A stretch of DNA of 6,243 nucleotides from Gammaproteobacteria bacterium. Its GTDB lineage: Bacteria > Pseudomonadota > Gammaproteobacteria > SZUA-229. The position numbers and the translations under genes are program-made. The stretch spans positions 1-6,243 of the forward strand of contig JACPVK010000179.1 of NCBI GenBank assembly GCA_016191795.1, given 5' to 3'. Under the pieces are notes generated by a model. It did no database searches. It saw only the letters and a list, made by a program, of their open reading frames with translations, and was not told where the DNA came from. Of this stretch, positions 1 through 5,854 are shown piece by piece. Numbering within the stretch: the first letter of the stretch is position 1; every line of letters begins with the position of its first letter.

Positions 1-135
1 ACCATCCTGCATGTTTTTATCGTATACCTTACGATGTCTCCACTGAGAAAATGATGAGTACAGTGCATACGAGATAATAAATATCAGGGCAACAAACAAA
101 TAAATCCATTCCGGGTTCTGGTTTAAATCTGGCAC
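1..135 (-). CDS. Small single-pass membrane protein, 3' end beyond window, function unknown
   Basis: An open frame of 45 codons runs off the left edge without a stop. I read the start as GTG at 133-135, with GGAG (complement of 147-150) 11 bases upstream; no ATG lies at a sensible position, the first in-frame one being codon 42. The protein begins MPDLNQNPEWIYLFVALIFI, and residues ~10-26 form a strongly hydrophobic helix rich in I, L, F and V. A basic stretch (WRHRK, residues 32-36) follows, so the positive-inside rule puts the N-terminus outside and the C-terminus in the cytoplasm. The start overlaps the 3' end of murI by 13 bases, which suggests translational coupling. The clear hydrophobic-then-basic pattern favours a real gene over a chance frame. 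I do not recognise the family. A CcmD-like role (small one-helix cytochrome c maturation protein) is only a guess, prompted by the dsbD and thioredoxin genes upstream. Confidence 0.55.
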   Translation of the reverse strand, partial: MPDLNQNPEWIYLFVALIFIISYALYSSFSQWRHRKVYDKNMQDG

Positions 136-917
136 GGTAATACTTTCTCCGGTTGGCCCCACAAATAACTGACAATCTGTTCAACCACCGCTACATCACC
201 GGTGGTGTAAAAAATATCGCTGCCGGCAGTTTTTTTGCTTGTCAGCCGGTTTTCTTCTGATAAACGCCTGACCACCTGTTTTGCCACCGCGGTCCCGGTT
301 TCGATAATCTCAATACCGGGCTCTGCCACGTCTTTTATGATTGGTATTAAATAAGGGTAATGCGTGCAACCCAAAGCAATGGTATCGACACCCTTGTCCA
401 GTAACAGCCTTACATAACGCTCAACCAGGGCACGTGTTGTGTTACTGGTTAAATCACCCTGCTCAACCTGTTCAACCAGGCCATCACAGGCTTGCACTTC
501 AATTTTCACATTCTCTGAATAACGTTTTACCAGCTCATGAAACGCTTCAGTCTGAGATGTTCGCGTGGTTACCATGACACCAATCACACCGGTTCGGGTA
601 TTTAATGTCGCCGGTTTTATACCCGGCTCAACACCAATAATAGGCACCGTAAAATCAGAGCGTAATTGTTGTATAGCAGAGAGCGTTGCAGTATTGCAGG
701 CCACCACAATGGCCTTGACATGCTGTTCCAGTAAAAAACCGGACAACGCACGTGATCGTTGTTCAATAAACTGACGGGGTTTGTTACCGTAAGGCGCATA
801 ACGCGAATCGGCAATATAAATAATATCTTCCTGCGGCAGCATCTCGCGTATTTTTTTTGCTACAGACAGGCCACCAACACCGGAATCAAACACACCTATA
901 GCTTGCGTTGAGGTCAT
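123..917 (-). CDS. murI: Glutamate racemase
   Basis: Cytoplasmic, cofactor-independent racemase that converts L-glutamate to D-glutamate, which MurD adds to the peptidoglycan stem peptide. At 264 residues it has the usual family length. The N-terminal motif GVFDSGVGGLSV (residues 8-19) supplies the Asp11-Ser12 pair. Catalytic Cys74 lies in VVACNTATLSA and the second catalytic Cys184 in ALGCTHYPYL, followed by His186. The ADSRYAPYG segment (36-44) matches the substrate-site loop. All key residues are present, so the enzyme should be active. The start is ATG at 915-917, directly before the conserved motif; the ribosome binding site is weak, with only GAG about 11-14 bases upstream. The gene begins 12 bases after the stop of the thioredoxin-like gene and is probably cotranscribed with it. 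The glutamate racemase call is secure; the related aspartate racemases differ in these motifs. Confidence 0.97.
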   Translation of the reverse strand: MTSTQAIGVFDSGVGGLSVAKKIREMLPQEDIIYIADSRYAPYGNKPRQFIEQRSRALSGFLLEQHVKAIVVACNTATLSAIQQLRSDFTVPIIGVEPGIKPATLNTRTGVIGVMVTTRTSQTEAFHELVKRYSENVKIEVQACDGLVEQVEQGDLTSNTTRALVERYVRLLLDKGVDTIALGCTHYPYLIPIIKDVAEPGIEIIETGTAVAKQVVRRLSEENRLTSKKTAGSDIFYTTGDVAVVEQIVSYLWGQPEKVLPCQI

Positions 918-929
918 AGAGGTAAATAC

Positions 930-1478
930 TCAAAGCAGGGATTGAATAATTTTTTCGGCTTCTTCTTTTTCAATATCCCCGGCCTTGATGTGTACAATGT
1001 CGCCATTACGATCGACAAAGGCAGAATAAGGCAGAGCATTTAATCGATTACCAAATCGCCGCGCCAGTTCCATTGCTTCCAGTTCACCGGCTACTATCGG
1101 GTAATCCACACCCATGGTATCTACAAAATCGCGTACGGATTTTTCATCATCAATGGCCAGTCCGATTATCTGCAGGCCCTGGTCTCCATATTTGTCTTGC
1201 AACTCAATCAGCAGCGGGGTCTCCTTAATACATGGCGGACACCAGGTTGCCCAGAAATTCACCAGCAATACCTTGCCATCCCATTCACGCACATTTCGTA
1301 CGTTGCCATCCAGATCTTCCAGTGCAAACTCGGGGCGAGGTTTACCCAGTACTGAACTGAATTCCTGTGCCGGTAATTTTGCTGGCAGATCGGCCGGCTT
1401 CATCATGACACGTTGCAGCCCAAAACCGGCCGCACCGGCAGCCACTAACACTAGTACAAATATAATTATTTTTTTCAT
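930..1478 (-). CDS. TlpA/ResA-type membrane-anchored thiol:disulfide protein
   Basis: Thioredoxin-fold protein expected to act in the periplasm, tethered by its N-terminal helix. From ATG at 1476-1478 it is 182 residues. A TTG two codons upstream (1482-1484) would extend it to 184, but I prefer the ATG because MKKIII is a typical signal-anchor start; neither start has a good Shine-Dalgarno. A hydrophobic segment spans residues ~3-21, followed by a ~25-residue linker. The active site WATWCPPC (76-83) holds the redox pair Cys80/Cys83, and the cis-proline is in LNALPYSAF (Pro150), followed by the FVDRNG strand-turn. The CPPC centre fits reducing members such as TlpA, ResA and CcmG. The adjacent upstream gene encodes DsbD, the standard electron donor for such proteins, so it probably receives electrons from DsbD and reduces apocytochrome c or other periplasmic thiols. 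The exact target cannot be read from sequence. CcmG (DsbE) is an alternative name, but no ccm genes are visible here. Confidence 0.9.
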   Translation of the reverse strand: MKKIIIFVLVLVAAGAAGFGLQRVMMKPADLPAKLPAQEFSSVLGKPRPEFALEDLDGNVRNVREWDGKVLLVNFWATWCPPCIKETPLLIELQDKYGDQGLQIIGLAIDDEKSVRDFVDTMGVDYPIVAGELEAMELARRFGNRLNALPYSAFVDRNGDIVHIKAGDIEKEEAEKIIQSLL

Positions 1479-1540
1479 GTGCAATTAATCATCAATGTTT
1501 AGGTAGCAGACTGAGCATGGCGATCAGGCTAACGACAATA

Positions 1541-3370
1541 TCACCTGACATTTTTTACCTGTGCGGCAAATTCACCTGCAGGCATATAGCCTACTACGCG
1601 CAAATTGCGTTGCTCACTACCATCAGAGTTGTAAAAAATAATGGCAGGCGGCCCGATAATGCCAAAGTGTTGATACAACTCTTTGTCTTTTGCGTCATTT
1701 GGCGTGACATCCGCCTGTAACAACACCATATTTGCGAGACTATTCTGCACTTCACTATCCGTAAACGTCAGCTTTTCCATTTCCTTGCAGGAGATACACC
1801 AGTCTGCATAAAAATCCAGCATGACCGGTTTACCCTGGGCTTTTGCTGCATCCAGTTGCTGCTGTAATTCGTCCAGCCCCTTAATTTGTTTAAATTGAAT
1901 ATGTGCCGCCGCCTGTGCAACCTGACCACCACCAACGCCTTTCAGTGGCTGGAACATATCCTTGTTACCAGCGGCAGCGCCAATCAACAGCATGGCACCA
2001 TAAATAAACAGCACCAGACCAACACCCTTCCATAAACGTGCCCAGCCAGTACTTTCTGCTGGCAGGGTTTCAAATGAATTCATATAAATGGATGAAACAA
2101 TAAACAGCATAGCCCACAACAACATGGTGATTTGTTCCGGTAGTATGCGTTCCAGCATCCAGATCGCAACCGCCAGCAGCAACACACCAAATACGGCCTT
2201 GATAACATCCATCCACATACCGGCACGCGGCATGATCTTGCCGGCAGAAGTACCAATAGCTATTAACGGTGCACCCATGCCCATGCTCAGGGAAAACAAC
2301 GCCACACCACCCAATAATTGATCGCCCGTCATACTGATATAAATCAGCACTCCAAATAACGGTGCGGCAACACAAGGCCCGACTATCAGGGCCGACAGCA
2401 AACCCATGATGGCTACACCCATATAAGTGCCACCTTCCTGACTGTTGCTCATGGACGTTAACCTGCTCTGAACTGAGCTAGGCATCTGCAAATCATAGAA
2501 GCCAAACATCGATAACGATAACAGCACAAACACCACTGCAAACGAGCCAAGTATCCACGGGTTCTGAAACCAGATTTGCATACTCTCACCAGACTTTGCT
2601 GCCAAGACACCCGCAATCGTATTGATAACTGCCATCGCCAACACATAAGTTAGTGATAAAAAGAAGGCTTTGCGCGTGGTCAGCGCCTGCCCCTGACCCA
2701 CGATAATACTGGACAGAATTGGTATCATCGGGAATACACAGGGAGTGAAGGCCAACAACAAACCAAATCCAAACATGCTGGCAACAATAATCCAGAAACT
2801 GCCACTCATCAGCGATTCAGCAATTCGATCCTGCTCACTCATGGGTGCCGCATTGCCACTGTTACCGGCACCGATTGCACCGGCAACACCGGCATTACTC
2901 AAATCCAGTGTCACCTTCTTGCTGATGGGTGGATAACAAATCCCGGCAATTTCAGAACAACCCTGATATTTGATTGTGAAGTTATAGGATCCGGCAACAG
3001 ACTTCAGCAACGGCAAGCTTGCCTCAGCAGAGTGGTGGTATACCTCGATGTCACCAAAAAATTCGTCATGCTTTTTTTCACCCGGTGAGGTAGTTAGCTC
3101 GCCGGTTTGCAGGCTGGCATCTTCGGCGAGAATTTTGGTTTTATCGCGATACAGATAATGACCCTCGGCAATTTGCCAGCTGGCTTTGACCGTACCGTTT
3201 TCCACCCGGGTTTCGAGCTGGAATGCCTGATCCGGATCGAGTATGTCGTCGCCACCACCCATGCCGCCCGTATCACCACCCCCAAAAGGATTGGCAGCCC
3301 AGATCTGCTGCGACATGACCAGCAGTGATAACACCAGCAACAGAGACTTGATTCGATTAAACAGATTCAT
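1541..3370 (-). CDS. dsbD: Thiol:disulfide interchange protein DsbD
   Basis: Inner-membrane protein that passes electrons from cytoplasmic thioredoxin to periplasmic partners through three redox cysteine pairs. It has 609 residues, slightly longer than the E. coli protein. A signal peptide covers ~1-25 (cleavage near IWA-AN), then an unusual glycine-rich stretch at 30-40. The alpha domain follows with Cys138/Cys145 in YQGCSEIAGICYPP. The beta domain starts near 190 with eight predicted helices and the pair Cys211 (FTPCVFPMIP) and Cys333 (VGPCVAAPLFG), each beside the expected prolines. The gamma domain (~490-609) is thioredoxin-like with YADWCISCKEME (Cys525/Cys528) and a cis-Pro in GPPAIIFY. 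All six cysteines are present. The alpha pair is spaced CX6C, one residue more than CX5C in E. coli. The start is ATG at 3368-3370 with GGAA (complement of 3377-3380) 6 bases upstream. It is the first gene of the leftward block, 62 bases before the TlpA-like gene, its likely electron acceptor. Confidence 0.97.
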   Translation of the reverse strand: MNLFNRIKSLLLVLSLLVMSQQIWAANPFGGGDTGGMGGGDDILDPDQAFQLETRVENGTVKASWQIAEGHYLYRDKTKILAEDASLQTGELTTSPGEKKHDEFFGDIEVYHHSAEASLPLLKSVAGSYNFTIKYQGCSEIAGICYPPISKKVTLDLSNAGVAGAIGAGNSGNAAPMSEQDRIAESLMSGSFWIIVASMFGFGLLLAFTPCVFPMIPILSSIIVGQGQALTTRKAFFLSLTYVLAMAVINTIAGVLAAKSGESMQIWFQNPWILGSFAVVFVLLSLSMFGFYDLQMPSSVQSRLTSMSNSQEGGTYMGVAIMGLLSALIVGPCVAAPLFGVLIYISMTGDQLLGGVALFSLSMGMGAPLIAIGTSAGKIMPRAGMWMDVIKAVFGVLLLAVAIWMLERILPEQITMLLWAMLFIVSSIYMNSFETLPAESTGWARLWKGVGLVLFIYGAMLLIGAAAGNKDMFQPLKGVGGGQVAQAAAHIQFKQIKGLDELQQQLDAAKAQGKPVMLDFYADWCISCKEMEKLTFTDSEVQNSLANMVLLQADVTPNDAKDKELYQHFGIIGPPAIIFYNSDGSEQRNLRVVGYMPAGEFAAQVKNVR

Positions 3371-3405
3371 ATTGGATTCCGACTTCTAAGAATGTAATGG
3401 GTTGG

Positions 3406-3411
3406 ATAATA
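3406..3411 (-). promoter_or_regulatory. Possible -10 element for dsbD
   Basis: On the minus strand this reads TATTAT (5 of 6 to the sigma-70 -10 box) and lies 35 bases upstream of the dsbD ATG, predicting a leader of roughly 28 bases. I see no good -35 hexamer 16-18 bases upstream, so this would be a weak or activator-dependent promoter. A second minus-strand candidate, TAGAAT near 3440-3445, also lacks a -35 partner. A dsbD promoter must lie in this divergent region, but its exact place is uncertain. Confidence 0.25.
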
Positions 3412-3486
3412 GCGGTAATAACTAGTTCATGCAGGGCAGCTATTCTACCGGCTCGGCAAGTGTTACGGGCATATCTTGCAGTTTTA

Positions 3487-3514
3487 TTAACATTTGCTGC
3501 TAACAACCTATAAT
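3487..3514 (+). promoter_or_regulatory. Sigma-70 promoter for the ampD-ampE block
   Basis: A -35 box TTAACA (3487-3492, 5 of 6 to TTGACA) is separated by 16 bases from a perfect -10 box TATAAT (3509-3514). Transcription would begin near 3521, giving a leader of only about 20 bases before the ampD ATG at 3542. This is the best promoter match noticed in the window and suggests constitutive expression. No operator-like palindrome stands out over it. Confidence 0.7.
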
Positions 3515-3541
3515 CTGCTGCAATTCACACTTGGCAGCATC

Positions 3542-4090
3542 ATGCAAATCGATCCCGAAACCGGCCTGCTGGACCAGGCACGCTTTATAGCATCACCCAA
3601 TTTTGACGAGCGGCCCGGCACAGGGGTGCCGGAACTGATTGTGGTACATAACATCAGCCTGCCGCCCAATCAGTTTGGTGGACCTTATATTGAGCAACTG
3701 TTTACCAACTCTTTAAACCCTGACGAGCATGCCTATTTTGCAGAAATCAGCCATTTGCACGTATCAGCGCACCTGCTGGTTAGACGCGATGGCAGCGTGA
3801 TTCAGTTCGTACCCTTTCATCAACGTGCATGGCATGCGGGCCAGTCAAACTGGTGCGGTCGTGAGCGCTGCAATGATTTTTCGATAGGCATTGAACTGGA
3901 AGGCAGTGATGATGTGCCATATGAATCCGTGCAATACGAGCAATTGGCATATATTATCAAGGCGTTACGTATCTGCTACCCGTCTATAGACGCTCATGCC
4001 ATCACTGGCCACAGCGATATTGCACCCGGCAGAAAAACCGACCCCGGCCCGTCGTTCAGCTGGGAAAGACTCAAACAATTACTCGCTTGA
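3542..4090 (+). CDS. ampD: 1,6-anhydro-N-acetylmuramyl-L-alanine amidase AmpD
   Basis: Cytoplasmic zinc amidase that cleaves the bond between anhydro-MurNAc and L-Ala in recycled muropeptides. It thereby returns peptide and sugar for reuse and keeps low the muropeptides that activate AmpR-type regulators. From ATG 3542 it is 182 residues, the normal length; a TTG-started extension at 3494 is rejected because it would overlap the promoter. Family motifs are clear: VVHNISLPPNQFGG (34-47) with zinc ligand His36, VSAHLLVRRDG (74-84), RAWHAGQSNWCGR (95-107), IGIELEG (115-121) with catalytic Glu118, and TGHSDIAPGRKTDPGP (155-170) with His157, Lys165 and zinc ligand Asp167. The absence of a signal peptide argues for the cytoplasmic AmpD rather than periplasmic AmiD/AmpDh. 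The Shine-Dalgarno is poor. The ampE start lies 12 bases beyond the stop, the classic ampDE arrangement. No ampR or ampC is in the window. Confidence 0.96.
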   Translation: MQIDPETGLLDQARFIASPNFDERPGTGVPELIVVHNISLPPNQFGGPYIEQLFTNSLNPDEHAYFAEISHLHVSAHLLVRRDGSVIQFVPFHQRAWHAGQSNWCGRERCNDFSIGIELEGSDDVPYESVQYEQLAYIIKALRICYPSIDAHAITGHSDIAPGRKTDPGPSFSWERLKQLLA

Positions 4091-4102
4091 TTCGGGATTA
4101 AC

Positions 4103-4948
4103 ATGGCTCTGGTTTGCATTATTCTGGCATTACTCATCGAACGCTCGATCTCGGCCATGGATCGTCTGCGCAATTTTCGCTGGTTTGATATTTACAGCCA
4201 GGCCATGATGCGACACCTGCCCGGCATCGACAAACAGGGCGCCGCCTCCATCGTTTTTCTGTTACTGCCAATATTAATTCCCCTGGCATTGCTGCAATTC
4301 GCGCTTAACGGCCTGTTTTATGATTTATTCAGTTTTGCCTTTGCGCTGGCCATACTGCTCTACAGCCTGGGCAGCAATCTCAACCGTGACATCAAACAGT
4401 ATATCCATGCCCGCGAGGCCGGCCTCGATAACCTGGCACAGCAATACGCCAGCACGCTGACAGGCAAACCGGCTGCAGATCAGCTACCCCTGCAAACCAC
4501 CGAAGTCATGTACGGCGTGTTACAACAAAGCAATGTGAGACTGTTCGCCGTGCTGTTCTGGTTTGTATTGCTTGGCCCGGTGGGCGCACTGTTCTATCGC
4601 CTGACCTGCTACACCCTGCATTTTTCCCCCAGCCAGACCCTGATCCTCGCAGCGCGTCGCCTCGAGGCCGTGTTGTCATGGGCACCGGTTAATTTGCTGG
4701 CATTCAGTTTTGCGCTGGCCGGTGATTATGAAAACGTCAGCCAGACCTGGCGTAGCAAACCCAGACAAAATGATCTCACCAGCTGCAATTACCACACACT
4801 GATTAATGCCGGGCTGGGCGCCATTCGTGATTACGGTCCGGGTGAAGAACTGCTCTGCATACGCGCCTTGCGCGGTCTGGTGATTCGCAGCCTGGTGATC
4901 TGGCTGGCGGTCATTGCCTTACTGACCTTGATAGGGTGGATGGCGTGA
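4103..4948 (+). CDS. ampE: Inner-membrane protein AmpE (CobD/CbiB-related)
   Basis: Multi-pass inner-membrane protein of 281 residues (E. coli AmpE is 284). It is encoded with ampD in many Gammaproteobacteria and has been linked to beta-lactamase induction signalling, but its biochemical role is not established. Hydrophobic segments lie at ~1-15, 48-68, 71-90, 147-166, 189-206 and 260-280. The most family-like part is FWFVLLGPVGALFYRL (152-167) followed by RRLEAVLSWAPVNLLAF (185-201). The same pattern (FW..GG.PGAL.YR, then aRLd.vlnwiP.rL) occurs in the cobalamin protein CobD/CbiB, so the two appear related. The start ATG at 4103 has GGGA (4094-4097) 5 bases upstream. Position directly after ampD decides for AmpE over CbiB, though I cannot exclude a CbiB-like activity. 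It is probably cotranscribed with ampD from the promoter at 3487-3514. Confidence 0.88.
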   Translation: MALVCIILALLIERSISAMDRLRNFRWFDIYSQAMMRHLPGIDKQGAASIVFLLLPILIPLALLQFALNGLFYDLFSFAFALAILLYSLGSNLNRDIKQYIHAREAGLDNLAQQYASTLTGKPAADQLPLQTTEVMYGVLQQSNVRLFAVLFWFVLLGPVGALFYRLTCYTLHFSPSQTLILAARRLEAVLSWAPVNLLAFSFALAGDYENVSQTWRSKPRQNDLTSCNYHTLINAGLGAIRDYGPGEELLCIRALRGLVIRSLVIWLAVIALLTLIGWMA

Positions 4949-4992
4949 ATCCCGACACACGATTTCTCTTCTCACAATAAAAAATATTATCT

Positions 4993-5577
4993 ATGACCAA
5001 TCTCGATATCCTTCGCCACGGCGAACCTGAAGGCGGCCGTCGTTACCGAGGCCACGGTGTAGACGACCCCTTAAGCGAAAAAGGCTGGCAGCAAATGTGG
5101 CAGGCCGTGCCATCCACTCCGCCCTGGCAAACCATTGTTACCTCACCGCTGGCACGCTGCCGACATTTTGCCGAAGCCCTGGCGACAAAACTCCAGGTGC
5201 CGTGCTGCATTGAAGATAATCTCAAAGAAATTGGCTTTGGCGTATGGGAAGGTCGCACCCCGGCAGACATTGAAGCCAATGACGGTGATGCGCTACAGCG
5301 CTTTATCAACGATCCACTGCATAACCGACCCCAAGGCGCTGAACCACTGGAGCCTTTTGCAGAACGTGTATGGGCGGTGTATCAGCGCCGCCTGCAACAG
5401 CATCAGGGACAACACATATTGTTCGTGGCACATGCCGGCGTCATTCGCGCCGTCACCAGCCGCATACTGGGCATGCCACTGGATGCTGTTTACAGCAAGC
5501 TCAAAATTGAATACGCCGCCATCGCGCGCACTCGCCAGAGCGACAAACCAGGCAGCGGCCCGGTATTAATTTTGTAA
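4993..5577 (+). CDS. Histidine phosphatase family protein, CobC/phosphoglycerate mutase type
   Basis: Cytoplasmic enzyme of 194 residues from the branch-1 histidine phosphatase superfamily, which dephosphorylates small molecules or proteins through a phosphohistidine. The signature ILRHGEPE (6-13) gives Arg8 and the nucleophile His9. SPLARC (51-56) gives Arg55, KEIGFGVWEGR (78-88) gives the acid-base Glu79, and FVAHAGVIRAV (144-154) gives His147. All catalytic residues are present. The PLSEKG segment (26-31) is also typical. Length and motif set resemble alpha-ribazole phosphatase (CobC), but family members differ widely in substrate and no other cobalamin gene except the CobD-related ampE is nearby, so I leave the substrate open. 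The ATG is 44 bases after the ampE stop with no clear Shine-Dalgarno; no terminator was seen between them, so cotranscription with ampDE is likely. The fold is certain, the substrate is not. Confidence 0.92.
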   Translation: MTNLDILRHGEPEGGRRYRGHGVDDPLSEKGWQQMWQAVPSTPPWQTIVTSPLARCRHFAEALATKLQVPCCIEDNLKEIGFGVWEGRTPADIEANDGDALQRFINDPLHNRPQGAEPLEPFAERVWAVYQRRLQQHQGQHILFVAHAGVIRAVTSRILGMPLDAVYSKLKIEYAAIARTRQSDKPGSGPVLIL

Positions 5578-5620
5578 GACTGAGCCATGCCTGCGACCAA
5601 AAAGATTAAAAAAGTGAGTC

Positions 5621-5679
5621 CGCAAATGCACGCTAATGAAAAACAAAAAATATCCTGTTTTTATTTGCGTTCATTTGCG
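5621..5679. repeat. Imperfect inverted repeat with internal ATTTGCGT direct repeat
   Basis: The left arm (5621-5645) and right arm (5656-5679) are near-complementary over about 25 bases: 22 matches, two mismatches (at 5629 and 5634) and one single-base bulge. They are separated by a 10-base A/T-rich spacer. The right arm contains ATTTGCGT twice, ten bases apart (5663-5670 and 5673-5680), and the left arm carries the complementary CGCAAAT-type units. Transcribed, this would fold into one long hairpin. It lies in the non-coding gap after the histidine phosphatase gene. From memory, similar CGCAAATGAACGCAAAT strings recur in intergenic regions of diverse bacterial genomes, so this may be a small dispersed non-autonomous element. 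Only one copy is in the window and no target-site duplication is evident. Confidence 0.6.
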
Positions 5680-5683
5680 TGAT

Positions 5684-5697
5684 GCACATGGATGTGC
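5684..5697. repeat. Short hairpin GCACATGGATGTGC
   Basis: Perfect inverted arms GCACAT and ATGTGC flank GG, so as RNA it would fold as a 5-pair stem with a TGGA tetraloop. It sits 4 bases after the longer inverted repeat and 4 bases before the terminator-like stem, and looks like part of one composite structured element rather than a separate operator. No protein-binding role can be claimed. Confidence 0.5.
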
Positions 5698-5701
5698 GAA
5701 T

Positions 5702-5743
5702 GCCGCGAGCGTAGGATACGCAGGAGCGGCTTTCTTTTTCTTT
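5702..5743 (+). terminator. Probable intrinsic terminator of the ampD-ampE-phosphatase block
   Basis: The outer arms GCCGC (5702-5706) and GCGGC (5726-5730) enclose the inner arms GCGTA (5709-5713) and TACGC (5717-5721) around a GGA loop, with small internal bulges. The stem is followed at once by a T-rich run TTTCTTTTTCTTT (5731-5743). This is the form of a rho-independent terminator for plus-strand transcription, 124 bases after the phosphatase stop. The run is interrupted by two C residues, so termination may be partial. It separates the upstream block from amgK. Confidence 0.55.
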
Positions 5744-5796
5744 GCCAACCAATCAGTCGCGGGCATGACCTGCTCCGACATTTCCACACGATTATG

Positions 5797-5826
5797 TTTA
5801 TTCCTTTTTAAACAAACTGCTAATAT
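5797..5826 (+). promoter_or_regulatory. Possible promoter for the amgK-like gene
   Basis: A -10-like TAATAT (5821-5826, 4 of 6 to TATAAT) lies 18 bases after a weak -35-like TTTATT (5797-5802). The site is in an A/T-rich stretch 28 bases before the ATG at 5855 and downstream of the terminator-like stem, where a promoter would be needed. The match is weak and could be chance. Confidence 0.3.
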
Positions 5827-5854
5827 GCCGCACCTGAAACACATCCGGTAAGCC

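Noticed and set aside
2070..2375. 101-codon minus-strand open frame inside dsbD
   Set aside because: It lies in a different frame within the unmistakable DsbD beta domain; its composition (many Y, W and C) is that of an out-of-frame membrane-protein sequence.
3494..3541. Upstream TTG start extending AmpD by 16 residues
   Set aside because: The extension would overlap the -10 box of the best promoter in the window, and from the ATG at 3542 the protein already has the normal AmpD length.
4985..4990. TATTAT resembling a -10 box just before the phosphatase gene
   Set aside because: It is 3 bases from the ATG, so transcription would start inside the gene, and there is no -35 partner. The A/T-rich spacer explains it.
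5587..5682. 31-codon basic open frame starting MPATKKIKKV
   Set aside because: Its second half is translated from the inverted repeat, there is no clear Shine-Dalgarno, and nothing supports it beyond being open.
5636..5851. 71-codon open frame in the gap between the phosphatase gene and amgK
   Set aside because: It runs through the inverted repeats and the terminator stem, its low-complexity FFFF comes from the T-rich run, and it has no convincing ribosome binding site. It is best explained as a by-product of the repeat.
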